NCBI GenBank assembly: GCA_003133405.1
Contig: PKXH01000027.1
Coordinates: 91,274 to 134,244 of the forward strand
Length of the DNA stretch: 42,971 nt
Reading direction: 5' to 3'
From: Acidimicrobiaceae bacterium
GTDB lineage: Bacteria; Actinomycetota; Acidimicrobiia; Acidimicrobiales; RAAP-2
The first letter of the stretch is position 1. Each line of letters opens with the position of its first letter. Made by a program: the position numbers and the translations under genes. Positions 31,461 through 38,410 of the stretch are shown in pieces. Under the pieces are notes generated by a model. It made no database searches. It saw only the letters and a program-made list of their open reading frames with translations, and had not been told where the DNA came from.

Positions 31461-32905
31461 CTGTTCAGGGTGAAGCCCTCGTACATGGTGGACGAGCGGA
31501 GATAACTCCCCGTCGCGGTGCAGGTGTTCGTCGTGACACAGACCACCGCGTAGACGCCGCCGTCCACGCCGACCGTCGTGGCGCCCCCGGGTAAGACGAC
31601 GAGGGTGCCCCGATGCCACGTGCCGTTGGATTCGGTCACTACCAGTGCTTGATAGGCGTTCGTGCCGTCGAGGTAGGCCGCACCCGCTCGACAGTTGCCC
31701 ACGCGTGGGCACGAGATCGCCACCACCCCGCCGTTCTTGCCCGCTTCCAGGGCGCCACTCGGTAGGGCGAGTGGCACGGCTCGCTTCCACGTACCGCCGT
31801 TTTCATTCTCGAGGAAGCCCTCGAACTTCCCGGCGCTGTTCTTGTACTGCCCACCCAGGCTGCAGTTGCCCACCGAGGCGCACGCGATGCCTTCATAACC
31901 GTAAAGGAATACGTGAGGATTGGTCGCGGCGTCCGAGGGCATCGTCAACTCTTGGGCGCGCGACCACTTTCCCTTCGACTCGGTGGCGCTCAGCCCCTCC
32001 ATCGCGCCGGTGTTGGTGTTGAACGTGCCCAGGACCGCGCAGCCGGCTCTCTTGACGCAGGCGACTTCACTCACGCTGGCCCCCGCGTACGCACTGGCGT
32101 TGGCCGGCAGCGTCAGCGTGAGTCCCTGGCCCCACACGCCGTTCACCTGGTCGACGAGGAGTCCCTCGTTCACGACATTGACGTCGATGAACGACCCCAC
32201 CGCCACGCAGTTACCCACCGAGGCGCACGCGATCTGATTCATGGTGACGTAGGGGTTGGAGTTCGTGCTCGAGGTGAGGGCGATCTCTGTCGCGTTCTGC
32301 CAGGATCCGCCCACCTCACTGGTGACGAACCCGACAGTGCGTGACGTCGAGGCGTTGTTGTCCAAGTAGCCGCCCACGGCGCTGCAGTTTCCGCCCGACG
32401 AGCACACCACCGAGCGCACCAGCGCCACCTGGCCGGTGCCCACGGCGTTGGAGGGCAGTGTCACTTCCTTCGCGGGGAGCCACTTTCGGCCGACTTCGTT
32501 CGCGACGAACGCCTGAATGGTCGTGTTGCCGTCTTGGTAACTGCCCACGGCGCTGCAGTTGCCGAGCGATCCACACGACAGGCCATAGACCGTCATGCCC
32601 GGTTCGGTGGCCGCGCCCGCCGGTGCCACCAAAGTGGTGGGCGCGGTCCACGTTCCGTTCACCTCGTTCAGTACCAGACCCTCGACGAAACTACTGGCGG
32701 CGGTATAAGAGCCGCCGGCTTCACAGTTGCCGGCCGAGACGCAAGAGAGCGCGGGCAGGTAGCCCGAGGGAAGCCCCCTGGCGCCTGCGGGCAGCGCGGC
32801 CTGCTTTGCCTTGGACCAGGCGAAGGTGCCGCTCGCCGCTGCTGGAACCACCGTTGAGAGGGTCACCAACGTCGCGACCACGATCGCGCTGCGTAGTGGC
32901 TTCAT
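31457..32905 (-). CDS. Secreted repeat protein, predicted eight-bladed beta-propeller
   Basis: 482 residues. A signal peptide (about 1-25, MKPLRSAIVVATLVTLS, then AAAS) precedes eight repeats of about 52-60 residues. Each repeat carries an I/V-x-C, four or five residues, then C-x-x-G-x-Y/F, an E-G-F/L-V strand, G-x-W, and L-P-x-x-A. The two cysteines of each repeat (most often CxSxGNC) are spaced to form one disulfide per repeat. The first W/LP half stands alone at the N-terminus and the last Cys half alone at the C-terminus, so the ends would complete one blade together. No catalytic motif is visible. I infer an exported binding or surface protein; the ligand is unknown. Confidence 0.82.
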   Translation of the reverse strand: MKPLRSAIVVATLVTLSTVVPAAASGTFAWSKAKQAALPAGARGLPSGYLPALSCVSAGNCEAGGSYTAASSFVEGLVLNEVNGTWTAPTTLVAPAGAATEPGMTVYGLSCGSLGNCSAVGSYQDGNTTIQAFVANEVGRKWLPAKEVTLPSNAVGTGQVALVRSVVCSSGGNCSAVGGYLDNNASTSRTVGFVTSEVGGSWQNATEIALTSSTNSNPYVTMNQIACASVGNCVAVGSFIDVNVVNEGLLVDQVNGVWGQGLTLTLPANASAYAGASVSEVACVKRAGCAVLGTFNTNTGAMEGLSATESKGKWSRAQELTMPSDAATNPHVFLYGYEGIACASVGNCSLGGQYKNSAGKFEGFLENENGGTWKRAVPLALPSGALEAGKNGGVVAISCPRVGNCRAGAAYLDGTNAYQALVVTESNGTWHRGTLVVLPGGATTVGVDGGVYAVVCVTTNTCTATGSYLRSSTMYEGFTLNS

Positions 32906-33101
32906 CGGTCGTGCTCCAGTATCAAGAGTGTCATCTGGCAGACACTCAGACTCGCAATGGCAATCGGTTGATCGGCCGCGTCGGTTCGAACATCAGTATA
33001 AGTGAGGCGTGAAAGTGAGGCTCGGTGCCACGCCCCGCGCGTCTCGGGTTTGGCTGTTCGCTTTCGCCGAAGGCGTCCAAGGGCGGACTAAGGGTGCTGT
33101 C

Positions 33102-33482
33102 TCAGTTCGGCACGTCGACGATGCGACACGGGATATTAGAGTTCTCGTTAATCCAGTAGCTCGCACATATTCGGTGGTAACCGTCGGCGACGATGAGCGT
33201 ACGACTCTTCGTCAGCCTGCCCCTTATGAGCAACACGGGTGAGAGTTTGTGTCCGGCTTTGACCTGGGCCAGGTCCTTTGCCACGTGGGCGTTGTCCCTT
33301 TGGAGCAGTTGGAGACTGCTCGCCCGTAAGAGATCCTTCGCCTGGTAGATGACCGAGGGTGCCGACTTGAGAAGTCTCATGAGCTGATCGGCCAACGTTG
33401 GTTCGCAGATCAAACTGAGATACGTCGCCGCCGCGGGGAAGTCGTGCTCGTCCGGTTCCAACTTCCAGTGTTCGCTGTGCAT
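33102..33482 (-). CDS. Small protein with ParB-like fold segment, function unknown
   Basis: 126 residues. The N-terminal part (about 1-50) includes DFPAAATYLSLICEPTLADQLMRLLK and is helical. The C-terminal half has KLSPVLLIRG followed by TLIVADGYHRICASYWI, which resembles the ParB/sulfiredoxin-type G-H/ER segment (cf. GERRWRA in ParB) and ends in PCRIVDV. A CTP- or DNA-binding role is possible by analogy but not shown. AGGGAGG lies 6 bases before the ATG. It is a single gene, with no operon partner nearby. Confidence 0.65.
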   Translation of the reverse strand: MHSEHWKLEPDEHDFPAAATYLSLICEPTLADQLMRLLKSAPSVIYQAKDLLRASSLQLLQRDNAHVAKDLAQVKAGHKLSPVLLIRGRLTKSRTLIVADGYHRICASYWINENSNIPCRIVDVPN

Positions 33483-33787
33483 GTCGCCTCCCTCGTGAGA
33501 GCCTAGGTGCGTCGCCGCGACGCTGAAAGTTCGCGGTCGAGAATAGCCATGTCTTAGGATCTAGAGCGACTCGCTGAATCTTGCTCGATGAACCCTTCAA
33601 ACGTTCGGGTTCACGAGTGAACTACCTCAGCGTGTTCAATACGCCAGCCGGCTGGGGGGCCCGCAAAACTGTTTTATAGTCGAGGGTAATCGCGAAGTTC
33701 TGGCAGAGTTGGTGGCTGGCCAGGTGGGGCGTGGCGAAGGTACGGCGTTTCGTCGAAACGTTGAGACGGAAGATTCCGAAGGAATTC
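33483..33787. promoter_or_regulatory. Intergenic region with two palindromes before the SGNH gene
   Basis: No convincing gene lies here. Two symmetrical sequences stand out: GTTCAC-GA-GTGAAC (33609-33622) and CGTTTCG-T-CGAAACG (33746-33760), the second about 28 bases before the SGNH start codon. A TATAGT at 33675-33680 could be a -10 element, without a clear -35. Both palindromes may be operators. Confidence 0.35.
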
Positions 33788-34729
33788 ATGAATCGATTGG
33801 TGAGATATCTTGTGGCGAGTGCCGTCGTGGCGTCCCTCGCCGTCGGTGTCTTTCTCATCTCGCGCACCGCTGATGTTCTGCCGGCCGGTGCCGCGTCGGG
33901 AACGTCGACGACCACGACCTTGACCCCGGTGACCTTGACGGGCTTCTATCTCGCGGTTGGCGCGTCGTCGTCGCTCGGCTTTCAACCAACGGGAATTGTC
34001 CACCACGACGGTCGTCGAACGCCGGACGGGTACGCCAACGATCTCGTGCTACTCGAGAGCTTCCAGGGGGTTGCGCTCACGTTGGACCAAATTGGCTGTC
34101 CCGGCGAAACCGTCCAGACCATTCTCAATACCAGGGTGGCCGATCACTGTTACGCACTACCCGAGACTCAGATGACCCAGGCCGTGTCGTTCCTCGAGTC
34201 CAACCAGAGTTCAACTGGCCTCGTCACCGTGGATCTGGGCTTTAACAGCATCCGGCTGTGCCTCTGGCCGGCGGTGGTGAACGAAGCGTGCGTCAACCAA
34301 GCGATCGCCGCCGTACGTGTCGACATGCCCAAGGTCCTACGAGAGTTGAAGGGCGCCGCGGGACCGAATGTTCGATTCGTCGGTCTCGAGTACTACGACC
34401 CCTTTCTCTCGCGATACTTCAACGGCGCGACTGGCTACGCGGACGCCAGCGCGTCACTCGTGGCTATGGATCGGATGAACGCCACGCTCGATCAGGTCTA
34501 CCTCAACGCGGGGGTATCGGCGGCGAACGTTCCCGCTTTGTTCGACTCCGACGTCACGTCGCGGGTCGCCTCGACCGGTCGAGGCGTCGTCCCCGAGAAC
34601 GTGGCGCAGGCGTGCGCGATGACCTGGATGTGTTACGCCGCGCCTTTTGGTCCCGATGATCATCCCAACGACGCGGGCTACGCCTTGATCGCCCAGGCGA
34701 TTGCCGCGGTGCTACCCAAGTCGTGGTGA
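33788..34729 (+). CDS. SGNH/GDSL-family hydrolase, exported
   Basis: 313 residues. ATG 33788 is preferred (GAAGGA upstream) over the longer reading from 33731, and gives a signal or anchor helix at about 5-24 (LVRYLVASAVVASLAVGVFL) followed by a Ser/Thr-rich linker. The nucleophile block reads YLAVGASSSLG (54-64), where GAS replaces the usual GDS. Block V is DDHPNDAGY near residues 290-298, with the catalytic Asp and His. Block III appears as GFNS rather than GxND. Six cysteines suggest disulfides outside the cell. An esterase or lipase is likely; the substrate is unknown. Confidence 0.78.
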   Translation: MNRLVRYLVASAVVASLAVGVFLISRTADVLPAGAASGTSTTTTLTPVTLTGFYLAVGASSSLGFQPTGIVHHDGRRTPDGYANDLVLLESFQGVALTLDQIGCPGETVQTILNTRVADHCYALPETQMTQAVSFLESNQSSTGLVTVDLGFNSIRLCLWPAVVNEACVNQAIAAVRVDMPKVLRELKGAAGPNVRFVGLEYYDPFLSRYFNGATGYADASASLVAMDRMNATLDQVYLNAGVSAANVPALFDSDVTSRVASTGRGVVPENVAQACAMTWMCYAAPFGPDDHPNDAGYALIAQAIAAVLPKSW

Positions 34730-34733
34730 GTTG

Positions 34734-34759
34734 ACCGGCGCCACAGAAGTGCCGGCGGT
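34734..34759. terminator. Hairpin between convergent genes
   Basis: Imperfect stem ACCGGCGCCAC/GTGCCGGCGGT (9 of 11 pairs) with a 4-base loop, just after the SGNH stop and before the stop of the convergent SHOCT gene. Confidence 0.4.
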
Positions 34760-34772
34760 GAAACAACGTTCG

Positions 34773-35048
34773 CTAGGGAGAACTTCGGAGCAACTCTTTG
34801 CGTTTGGTGTACTCGTCCGCGTCAATATCTCCGCGGGCGAACCGCTCGTCCAAAATTCGTAACGCGTCGGAACTCCCATTTGAGGGCGGGTTCGCGCCGG
34901 GGGAGAGCTCGTGGCGGTGAACGTGCCCGCCCGGGCGCACCAATGCGGTGACGATCCACACGATGATGCAGACCGCAATGAGGATGAGTAAGAGGGCAAA
35001 GAAGCCCCTGCCCCAGCCCATGTTCGGGCCCTGGTCTCTAAATGGCAT
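34773..35048 (-). CDS. SHOCT domain membrane protein
   Basis: 91 residues. A single strong transmembrane helix (about 14-36, GFFALLLILIAVCIIVWIV) is followed by a short linker (His/Arg and Pro/Asn rich) and a C-terminal SHOCT domain: DALRILDERFARGDIDADEYTKRKELL. SHOCT domains are short helical modules of unknown but probably oligomerising role, often at the end of membrane proteins in actinobacteria. AAAGGA lies upstream of ATG 35048. Its upstream region carries an operator-like motif shared with the padR promoter at 36.9 kb. Confidence 0.82.
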   Translation of the reverse strand: MPFRDQGPNMGWGRGFFALLLILIAVCIIVWIVTALVRPGGHVHRHELSPGANPPSNGSSDALRILDERFARGDIDADEYTKRKELLRSSP

Positions 35049-35066
35049 TGACGAGTCCTTTCGCTC

Positions 35067-35097
35067 AGTACCTATCCTAAGTACTAAGTCACGTGAC
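35067..35097. promoter_or_regulatory. Operator-like repeats upstream of the SHOCT gene
   Basis: Inverted repeat AGTAC (35067-35071) / GTACT (35081-35085) with a 9-base spacer, overlapping AGTACTAAGTCAC (35080-35092). The last 13 bases match AGTACTACGTCAC at the padR2 promoter (36946-36958) in 12 positions. A further palindrome GTCACGTGAC follows at 35088-35097. Confidence 0.45.
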
Positions 35098-35242
35098 GAC
35101 GGATTGCAAGGTCAAACGGGCGTGCCCGCTCGATTCTTACGACATTCTTCCGATTCCATAAGTGTGCGCTTTTACTTCAACGGGCGGTTCGAAGCCGCAC
35201 GCCACCGGTGAGTGCTCGCGACGAACGAAAAAGTCGCTGTCC

Positions 35243-35527
35243 TTAACTGGGCGCGGGTTCGAGACCGGCGTTCGTCAGCATTCGTCGTAAGTTCAGAATC
35301 TCTTGGGCGCTGACGTCTTTGTGTTTGGGCCTTTCGAGAACTTCGACGACCGAGCCCAGGGTCAGCGCATATTTGCCGTCACGTCGTTCTTCGACCACTC
35401 CGACGGCGGCCATTAGTGAGAGGACGTCCTTCCACTCCAGGTTGTGGTTTACCGGGTGCTGATAGATCTTGGCCAACGTCGTGCGGTGGTGATTGTTGAG
35501 ATGCACTGGCTCGGAACTGTTCGACAT
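35243..35527 (-). CDS. HicA-like small protein, function unknown
   Basis: 94 residues from ATG 35527, chosen because GAGGAGG lies about 7 bases upstream; the longer frame to 35602 has no such site. The segment HHRTTLAKIYQHPVNHNLEWKDVLSLMAAVGVVEERRDGKY resembles a small actinobacterial family that looks like HicA (short beta-alpha units with HxxR and a conserved HN-W). The C-terminus LNLRRMLTNAGLEP is also typical of that family. No HicB partner gene is adjacent, so a toxin role is not supported. The stop is about 194 bases after the SHOCT gene's start codon. Confidence 0.6.
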   Translation of the reverse strand: MSNSSEPVHLNNHHRTTLAKIYQHPVNHNLEWKDVLSLMAAVGVVEERRDGKYALTLGSVVEVLERPKHKDVSAQEILNLRRMLTNAGLEPAPS

Positions 35528-35614
35528 GGTGAGCCTCCTCGTCACTTCGAGACTAACGCTCAAGTCGCGCCGACCCCGACGGGTCCCCGTCGTCCTCGAC
35601 ACGTGCGTCGAGAC

Positions 35615-36559
35615 CTATGACGCGGTATTGGCTCGAAAACCTTTCGTGGCGCGCCGCGCGCCCGCTAAGGCGGTCACGAGTCCAAGGATCATCAAGAGTC
35701 CCGCGGCGATGAGGGCGGGTGGCAACGTACTGGAGGTGAGGAAGAGTCCACTCCCAATGCCGTGGCGTAGAAACGCTGGGGCGTACATGGATTCGCTCGC
35801 CCACCACGCCACGGTTCCGGCGGTGACGATCGCCATCAAGACCGTGACGGCGAGGGCGGTGCTCGACAGAACCAGCAACGCTTTTCGCGATAGGTCAATC
35901 TGACGGGTCACGGATATCGCCGTTGACGTCGCGGTGATGACGGCGGCCACGAGGACGAGCGCGCACAGGAGAACGACCACTTCGTACGCCACCGAGCCCC
36001 CATTGCGTTGGTGACTGTTTAAGAAACGCGCCCATACAGCCACCGCGCTCGTCAGCAGCAGCGCCGTCGACACGACAGTGACACCTCGTACGATCGGACG
36101 TCGAACGCGAGACCAGCCGCCGTCACGTAAAAGGGCGATGACCGCCGGCAGGACGAACACGCCCGCGAGCAGCACTAACACCATGCCCACGCCACCCGCC
36201 CACTGCACGGCGACGTCGCTGATGCGCGGAAGGGTGCGGTGAGCCACGGGGGTGGCGACGCCCCAATGCTCCGTGAACTTCGCGAAGATCGCGCCCGCCA
36301 CCATGAAGAGCGACCACCCGCACAAGACGAGCTGCGATCCGCTTCGCAAGCGACCGTCGGCACTCGTCGCGACGCCGACGAGTCCGGTCTCTCGGACCCT
36401 CTCGGTGAGACCGGCACGGGCGATCGATATCTGGGCGCGCCGCGAAATGTGCTGGCCGTACGTATCGTCCAAGAGCGCCGCGAAGCCTTCACCGTAGCGA
36501 GCTCGCCAGCTGGGCGGGTACCAACGAAGAAGGCGCTCGCCAGTTCTCGGCGTTCTCAT
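35615..36559 (-). CDS. Multi-pass membrane protein encoded with PadR
   Basis: 314 residues. A basic/aromatic N-terminus (MRTPRTGERLLRWYPPSWRARYGEGF) is followed by a helical segment and about six hydrophobic helices between residues 80 and 305. The N-terminal YPxxWRxRYGEEF-type motif is common in membrane proteins encoded directly downstream of PadR regulators in actinobacteria. The ATG overlaps the padR stop in an ATGA, so the two are co-expressed, and control by PadR is likely. Function unknown; no transport motif is recognisable. Confidence 0.72.
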   Translation of the reverse strand: MRTPRTGERLLRWYPPSWRARYGEGFAALLDDTYGQHISRRAQISIARAGLTERVRETGLVGVATSADGRLRSGSQLVLCGWSLFMVAGAIFAKFTEHWGVATPVAHRTLPRISDVAVQWAGGVGMVLVLLAGVFVLPAVIALLRDGGWSRVRRPIVRGVTVVSTALLLTSAVAVWARFLNSHQRNGGSVAYEVVVLLCALVLVAAVITATSTAISVTRQIDLSRKALLVLSSTALAVTVLMAIVTAGTVAWWASESMYAPAFLRHGIGSGLFLTSSTLPPALIAAGLLMILGLVTALAGARRATKGFRANTAS

Positions 36560-36942
36560 TGGCTCACTCCCAGGACGGCGGGACTCGGTCGACGGCGAGT
36601 GGTCACCTCGCGTCGTCGTAGACGCATCGCCCCTTCTTCGGCCAACGAGCGCATCTCATTAACCGCGCTGGCGAGCGCCGTGCGTCCATTGGGTGTGAGG
36701 CGATACGGTTGGCGGCGATCCCGGCTCGGCGTCGGGGCGATGAGCCCTCGTTCTTCCAGGCGCGCGATCGCTCCGTACAGTGTCCCTGGACCCAGACGGA
36801 CGCCGGAAAACGCTTCGATGTCCTTGGTCAGCGCGTACCCGTGCTTGGTGCCCGAAGCGAGGCTGGTCAAGATGAGGAGTGCGGGTTCGTTGTGGCGATC
36901 GAGGTCGTTGGCCGTTCGAGGCGTTCGTTTTGCCATGCTCAC
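36556..36942 (-). CDS. PadR family transcriptional regulator (second)
   Basis: 128 residues from GTG 36942 (ATG 36936 also possible). The winged helix-turn-helix is clear: EPALLILTSLASGTKHGYALTKDI, GVRLGPGTLYGAIARLEERGLI, and the wing RDRRQPYRLTPNGR. It is a short PadR that lacks the long C-terminal coiled coil. Such regulators usually repress their own operon and respond to a small hydrophobic or membrane-active compound. The gene overlaps the membrane protein downstream. The inverted repeat AGTAC-N10-GTACT lies 4 bases upstream of the start. Confidence 0.9.
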   Translation of the reverse strand: MSMAKRTPRTANDLDRHNEPALLILTSLASGTKHGYALTKDIEAFSGVRLGPGTLYGAIARLEERGLIAPTPSRDRRQPYRLTPNGRTALASAVNEMRSLAEEGAMRLRRREVTTRRRPSPAVLGVSQ

Positions 36943-36945
36943 CAG

Positions 36946-36965
36946 AGTACTACGTCACACGTACT
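36946..36965. promoter_or_regulatory. Probable PadR operator
   Basis: Inverted repeat AGTAC (36946-36950) / GTACT (36961-36965) with a 10-base spacer that includes GTCAC. It directly precedes the padR start. A closely related sequence lies before the SHOCT gene. Another palindrome, GGCCAT-ACG-ATGGCC (36984-36998), follows. Confidence 0.5.
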
Positions 36966-37099
36966 ATCTGGGCGCGCGGTGGAGGCCATACGATGGCCCT
37001 GGGTCCATAAGAGTCACGGGCTTCGAAGGGCGGAAGAAGAGCGACGGAGCGGTCGGTACTGGCGCGTTCGAAGGGGTCGAGCCTTTGTATTATTCGCCA

Positions 37100-38248
37100 A
37101 TGGACAAAGTACGCGTCGAAAAGACCGTGAGTGCTTCAAAACCATCTCGACCACCGGTCATGGCGGACTTTGGAGTTACGGCAACGTCGTGCAACCGGTT
37201 TCTCGTGGGCGACGGTCCTCGCAAGATCGAAGAACTGTTGTCGACCATTCCGGCCACCACGGTGATGGACTACTACGGAGCCGGGGGTGTGGTTACCGAT
37301 CTCGAGGCCGAAGTCGCATCGTTGCTCGGTAAGCCGTCGGCGTTGTTTCTGCCGACGGGCACGATGGCTCAACAGGCGACCCTTCGCGTTCACGCCGATC
37401 GGCGCTCGTCAAAGAGCATCGTGTTTCACCCTTGCTGTCACCTCGAGACCCATGAGGAACGTGGCTACCAACGCCTCCACGGGCTCTTCGGCGTTCCCGT
37501 CGGTTCGCGACACGAGCCGCTGACGTTGGCGAACCTGGAAAACGTCAGGGAGCCGGTGGCCGCACTCGTGCTCGAGTTGCCCCAACGTGACCTGGGAGGG
37601 ACGTTGCCGACGTGGAAGGAACTGAGCGCGCAGGTGAGTTGGGCTCGAGAGCGCGGGGCCGCGGTTCACCTCGACGGCGCGCGGCTCTGGGAGGCGGCGC
37701 CCTACTACGCCAAGTCCCAACAGAAGTCCCTCGCTGACATCGCTGCTCTCTTTGATTCGGTCTACGTCTCGTTCTATAAGGGTCTCGGCGCGATCGCGGG
37801 GTGCTGTGTCGCGGGCGAAACGGACGTGATCGACGAGCTGTCGGTGTGGCGAACTCGCCACGGAGGCCGGACCTTCATGATGTGGCCCTACGCCGCGTCG
37901 GCCCTCACCGTTTTGCGAGAGCGTCCGGCCCTGATGGCCACGTATTACCGCCGGGCGCAAGCCATTGCTCGCGAGCTCCGTAAGATCGATGGCGTCGACG
38001 TGCTGCCCGAGCGCGTGCAAAGTCCGATGATGCATCTGCGACTCTCGGGCAGCGTGAAGCAGATCCGTCAACGGGTTCGCGATATCGCTAAGAAACAAAA
38101 GATCATGACCTTTTCGCGTCCGTATACCAGCGAGGGTCCTAATCTTCAACGATTCGAGTTTCAAGTCGGTCGCGCCACCATGGACTTCACCCCGCGCGAG
38201 GTCGCTCGTCTGGTCGCACAACTCGTGGGCGCCGACTCGATTCGTTGA
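37100..38248 (+). CDS. Threonine-aldolase-like PLP enzyme (beta-eliminating lyase family)
   Basis: 382 residues of the aspartate aminotransferase fold. The pyridoxal-phosphate lysine is Lys227 in VSFYKGLGAIAG; the phosphate-binding LPTGTMAQQ and the His/Asp region AVHLDGARLWEA are typical of low-specificity threonine aldolases, which split threonine to glycine and acetaldehyde. The N-terminus is longer than usual (MADFGVTATSCNRFLVGDGPRK before the fold), and the end has a segment RPYTSEGPNLQRFEFQVGRA not typical of the family. The frame is open far upstream, but ATG 37100 is the first plausible start. It is not preceded by a strong Shine-Dalgarno. Confidence 0.8.
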   Translation: MDKVRVEKTVSASKPSRPPVMADFGVTATSCNRFLVGDGPRKIEELLSTIPATTVMDYYGAGGVVTDLEAEVASLLGKPSALFLPTGTMAQQATLRVHADRRSSKSIVFHPCCHLETHEERGYQRLHGLFGVPVGSRHEPLTLANLENVREPVAALVLELPQRDLGGTLPTWKELSAQVSWARERGAAVHLDGARLWEAAPYYAKSQQKSLADIAALFDSVYVSFYKGLGAIAGCCVAGETDVIDELSVWRTRHGGRTFMMWPYAASALTVLRERPALMATYYRRAQAIARELRKIDGVDVLPERVQSPMMHLRLSGSVKQIRQRVRDIAKKQKIMTFSRPYTSEGPNLQRFEFQVGRATMDFTPREVARLVAQLVGADSIR

Positions 38249-38291
38249 CCGAATGGTCACCGGGGTCACTGCGAATTGGTACTATCGACAC

Positions 38292-38350
38292 GGAGCGATG
38301 AGGCCCGCCCCTAAAAGCGCCGCGCAACTTACGGCTAATGGCATCTACCA
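38292..38350 (+). promoter_or_regulatory. Fluoride riboswitch aptamer (crcB motif)
   Basis: The segment GCGATGAGGCCCGCC (38295-38309) and the end CTAATGGCATCTACC (38335-38349) match the two conserved parts of the fluoride riboswitch; the first is identical over 15 bases to the Thermotoga petrophila aptamer, as I recall it. The fold is: stem GGAGCG/CGCCCC (38292-38297 with 38306-38311, one A-C mismatch), loop ATGAGGCC pairing as a pseudoknot with GGCATC (38340-38345, five of six pairs), and a hairpin GCCG/CGGC (38319-38322 with 38332-38335). Fluoride riboswitches are known in front of fluoride exporters and of Na+/H+ antiporters, as here. Confidence 0.82.
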
Positions 38351-38410
38351 GCAGGATTCGTCAGCTGGTAGGGCCGGTGCTCCGTACCCCTGCCAAGTCA
38401 GGAGGTATCG
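38345..38410 (+). promoter_or_regulatory. Expression platform of the fluoride riboswitch
   Basis: The hairpin CTACCAGC/GCTGGTAG (38345-38352 with 38364-38371) uses bases of the aptamer's 3' end, so the two are mutually exclusive. Two further alternative pairings also break the aptamer: ACGGAGC (38290-38296) with GCTCCGT (38379-38385), and GGCCC (38302-38306) with GGGCC (38371-38375). No U-run follows, so control is probably at translation: CCTG (38389-38392) could pair with CAGG at the AGGAGG ribosome-binding site (38400-38405). Confidence 0.55.

Noticed and set aside
33009-33242. 77-codon plus-strand frame after the propeller gene
   Set aside because: It overlaps the ParB-like gene on the other strand, lacks a ribosome-binding site and shows no motif.
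35243-35275. GGTTCGAGACC as a tRNA T-arm
   Set aside because: No acceptor stem, anticodon arm or D-arm fits around it, and it lies in the 3' end of a small gene.
36239-37099. Upstream 287-codon extension of the threonine-aldolase-like frame
   Set aside because: It overlaps the membrane protein and padR genes on the other strand and has no protein-like features.
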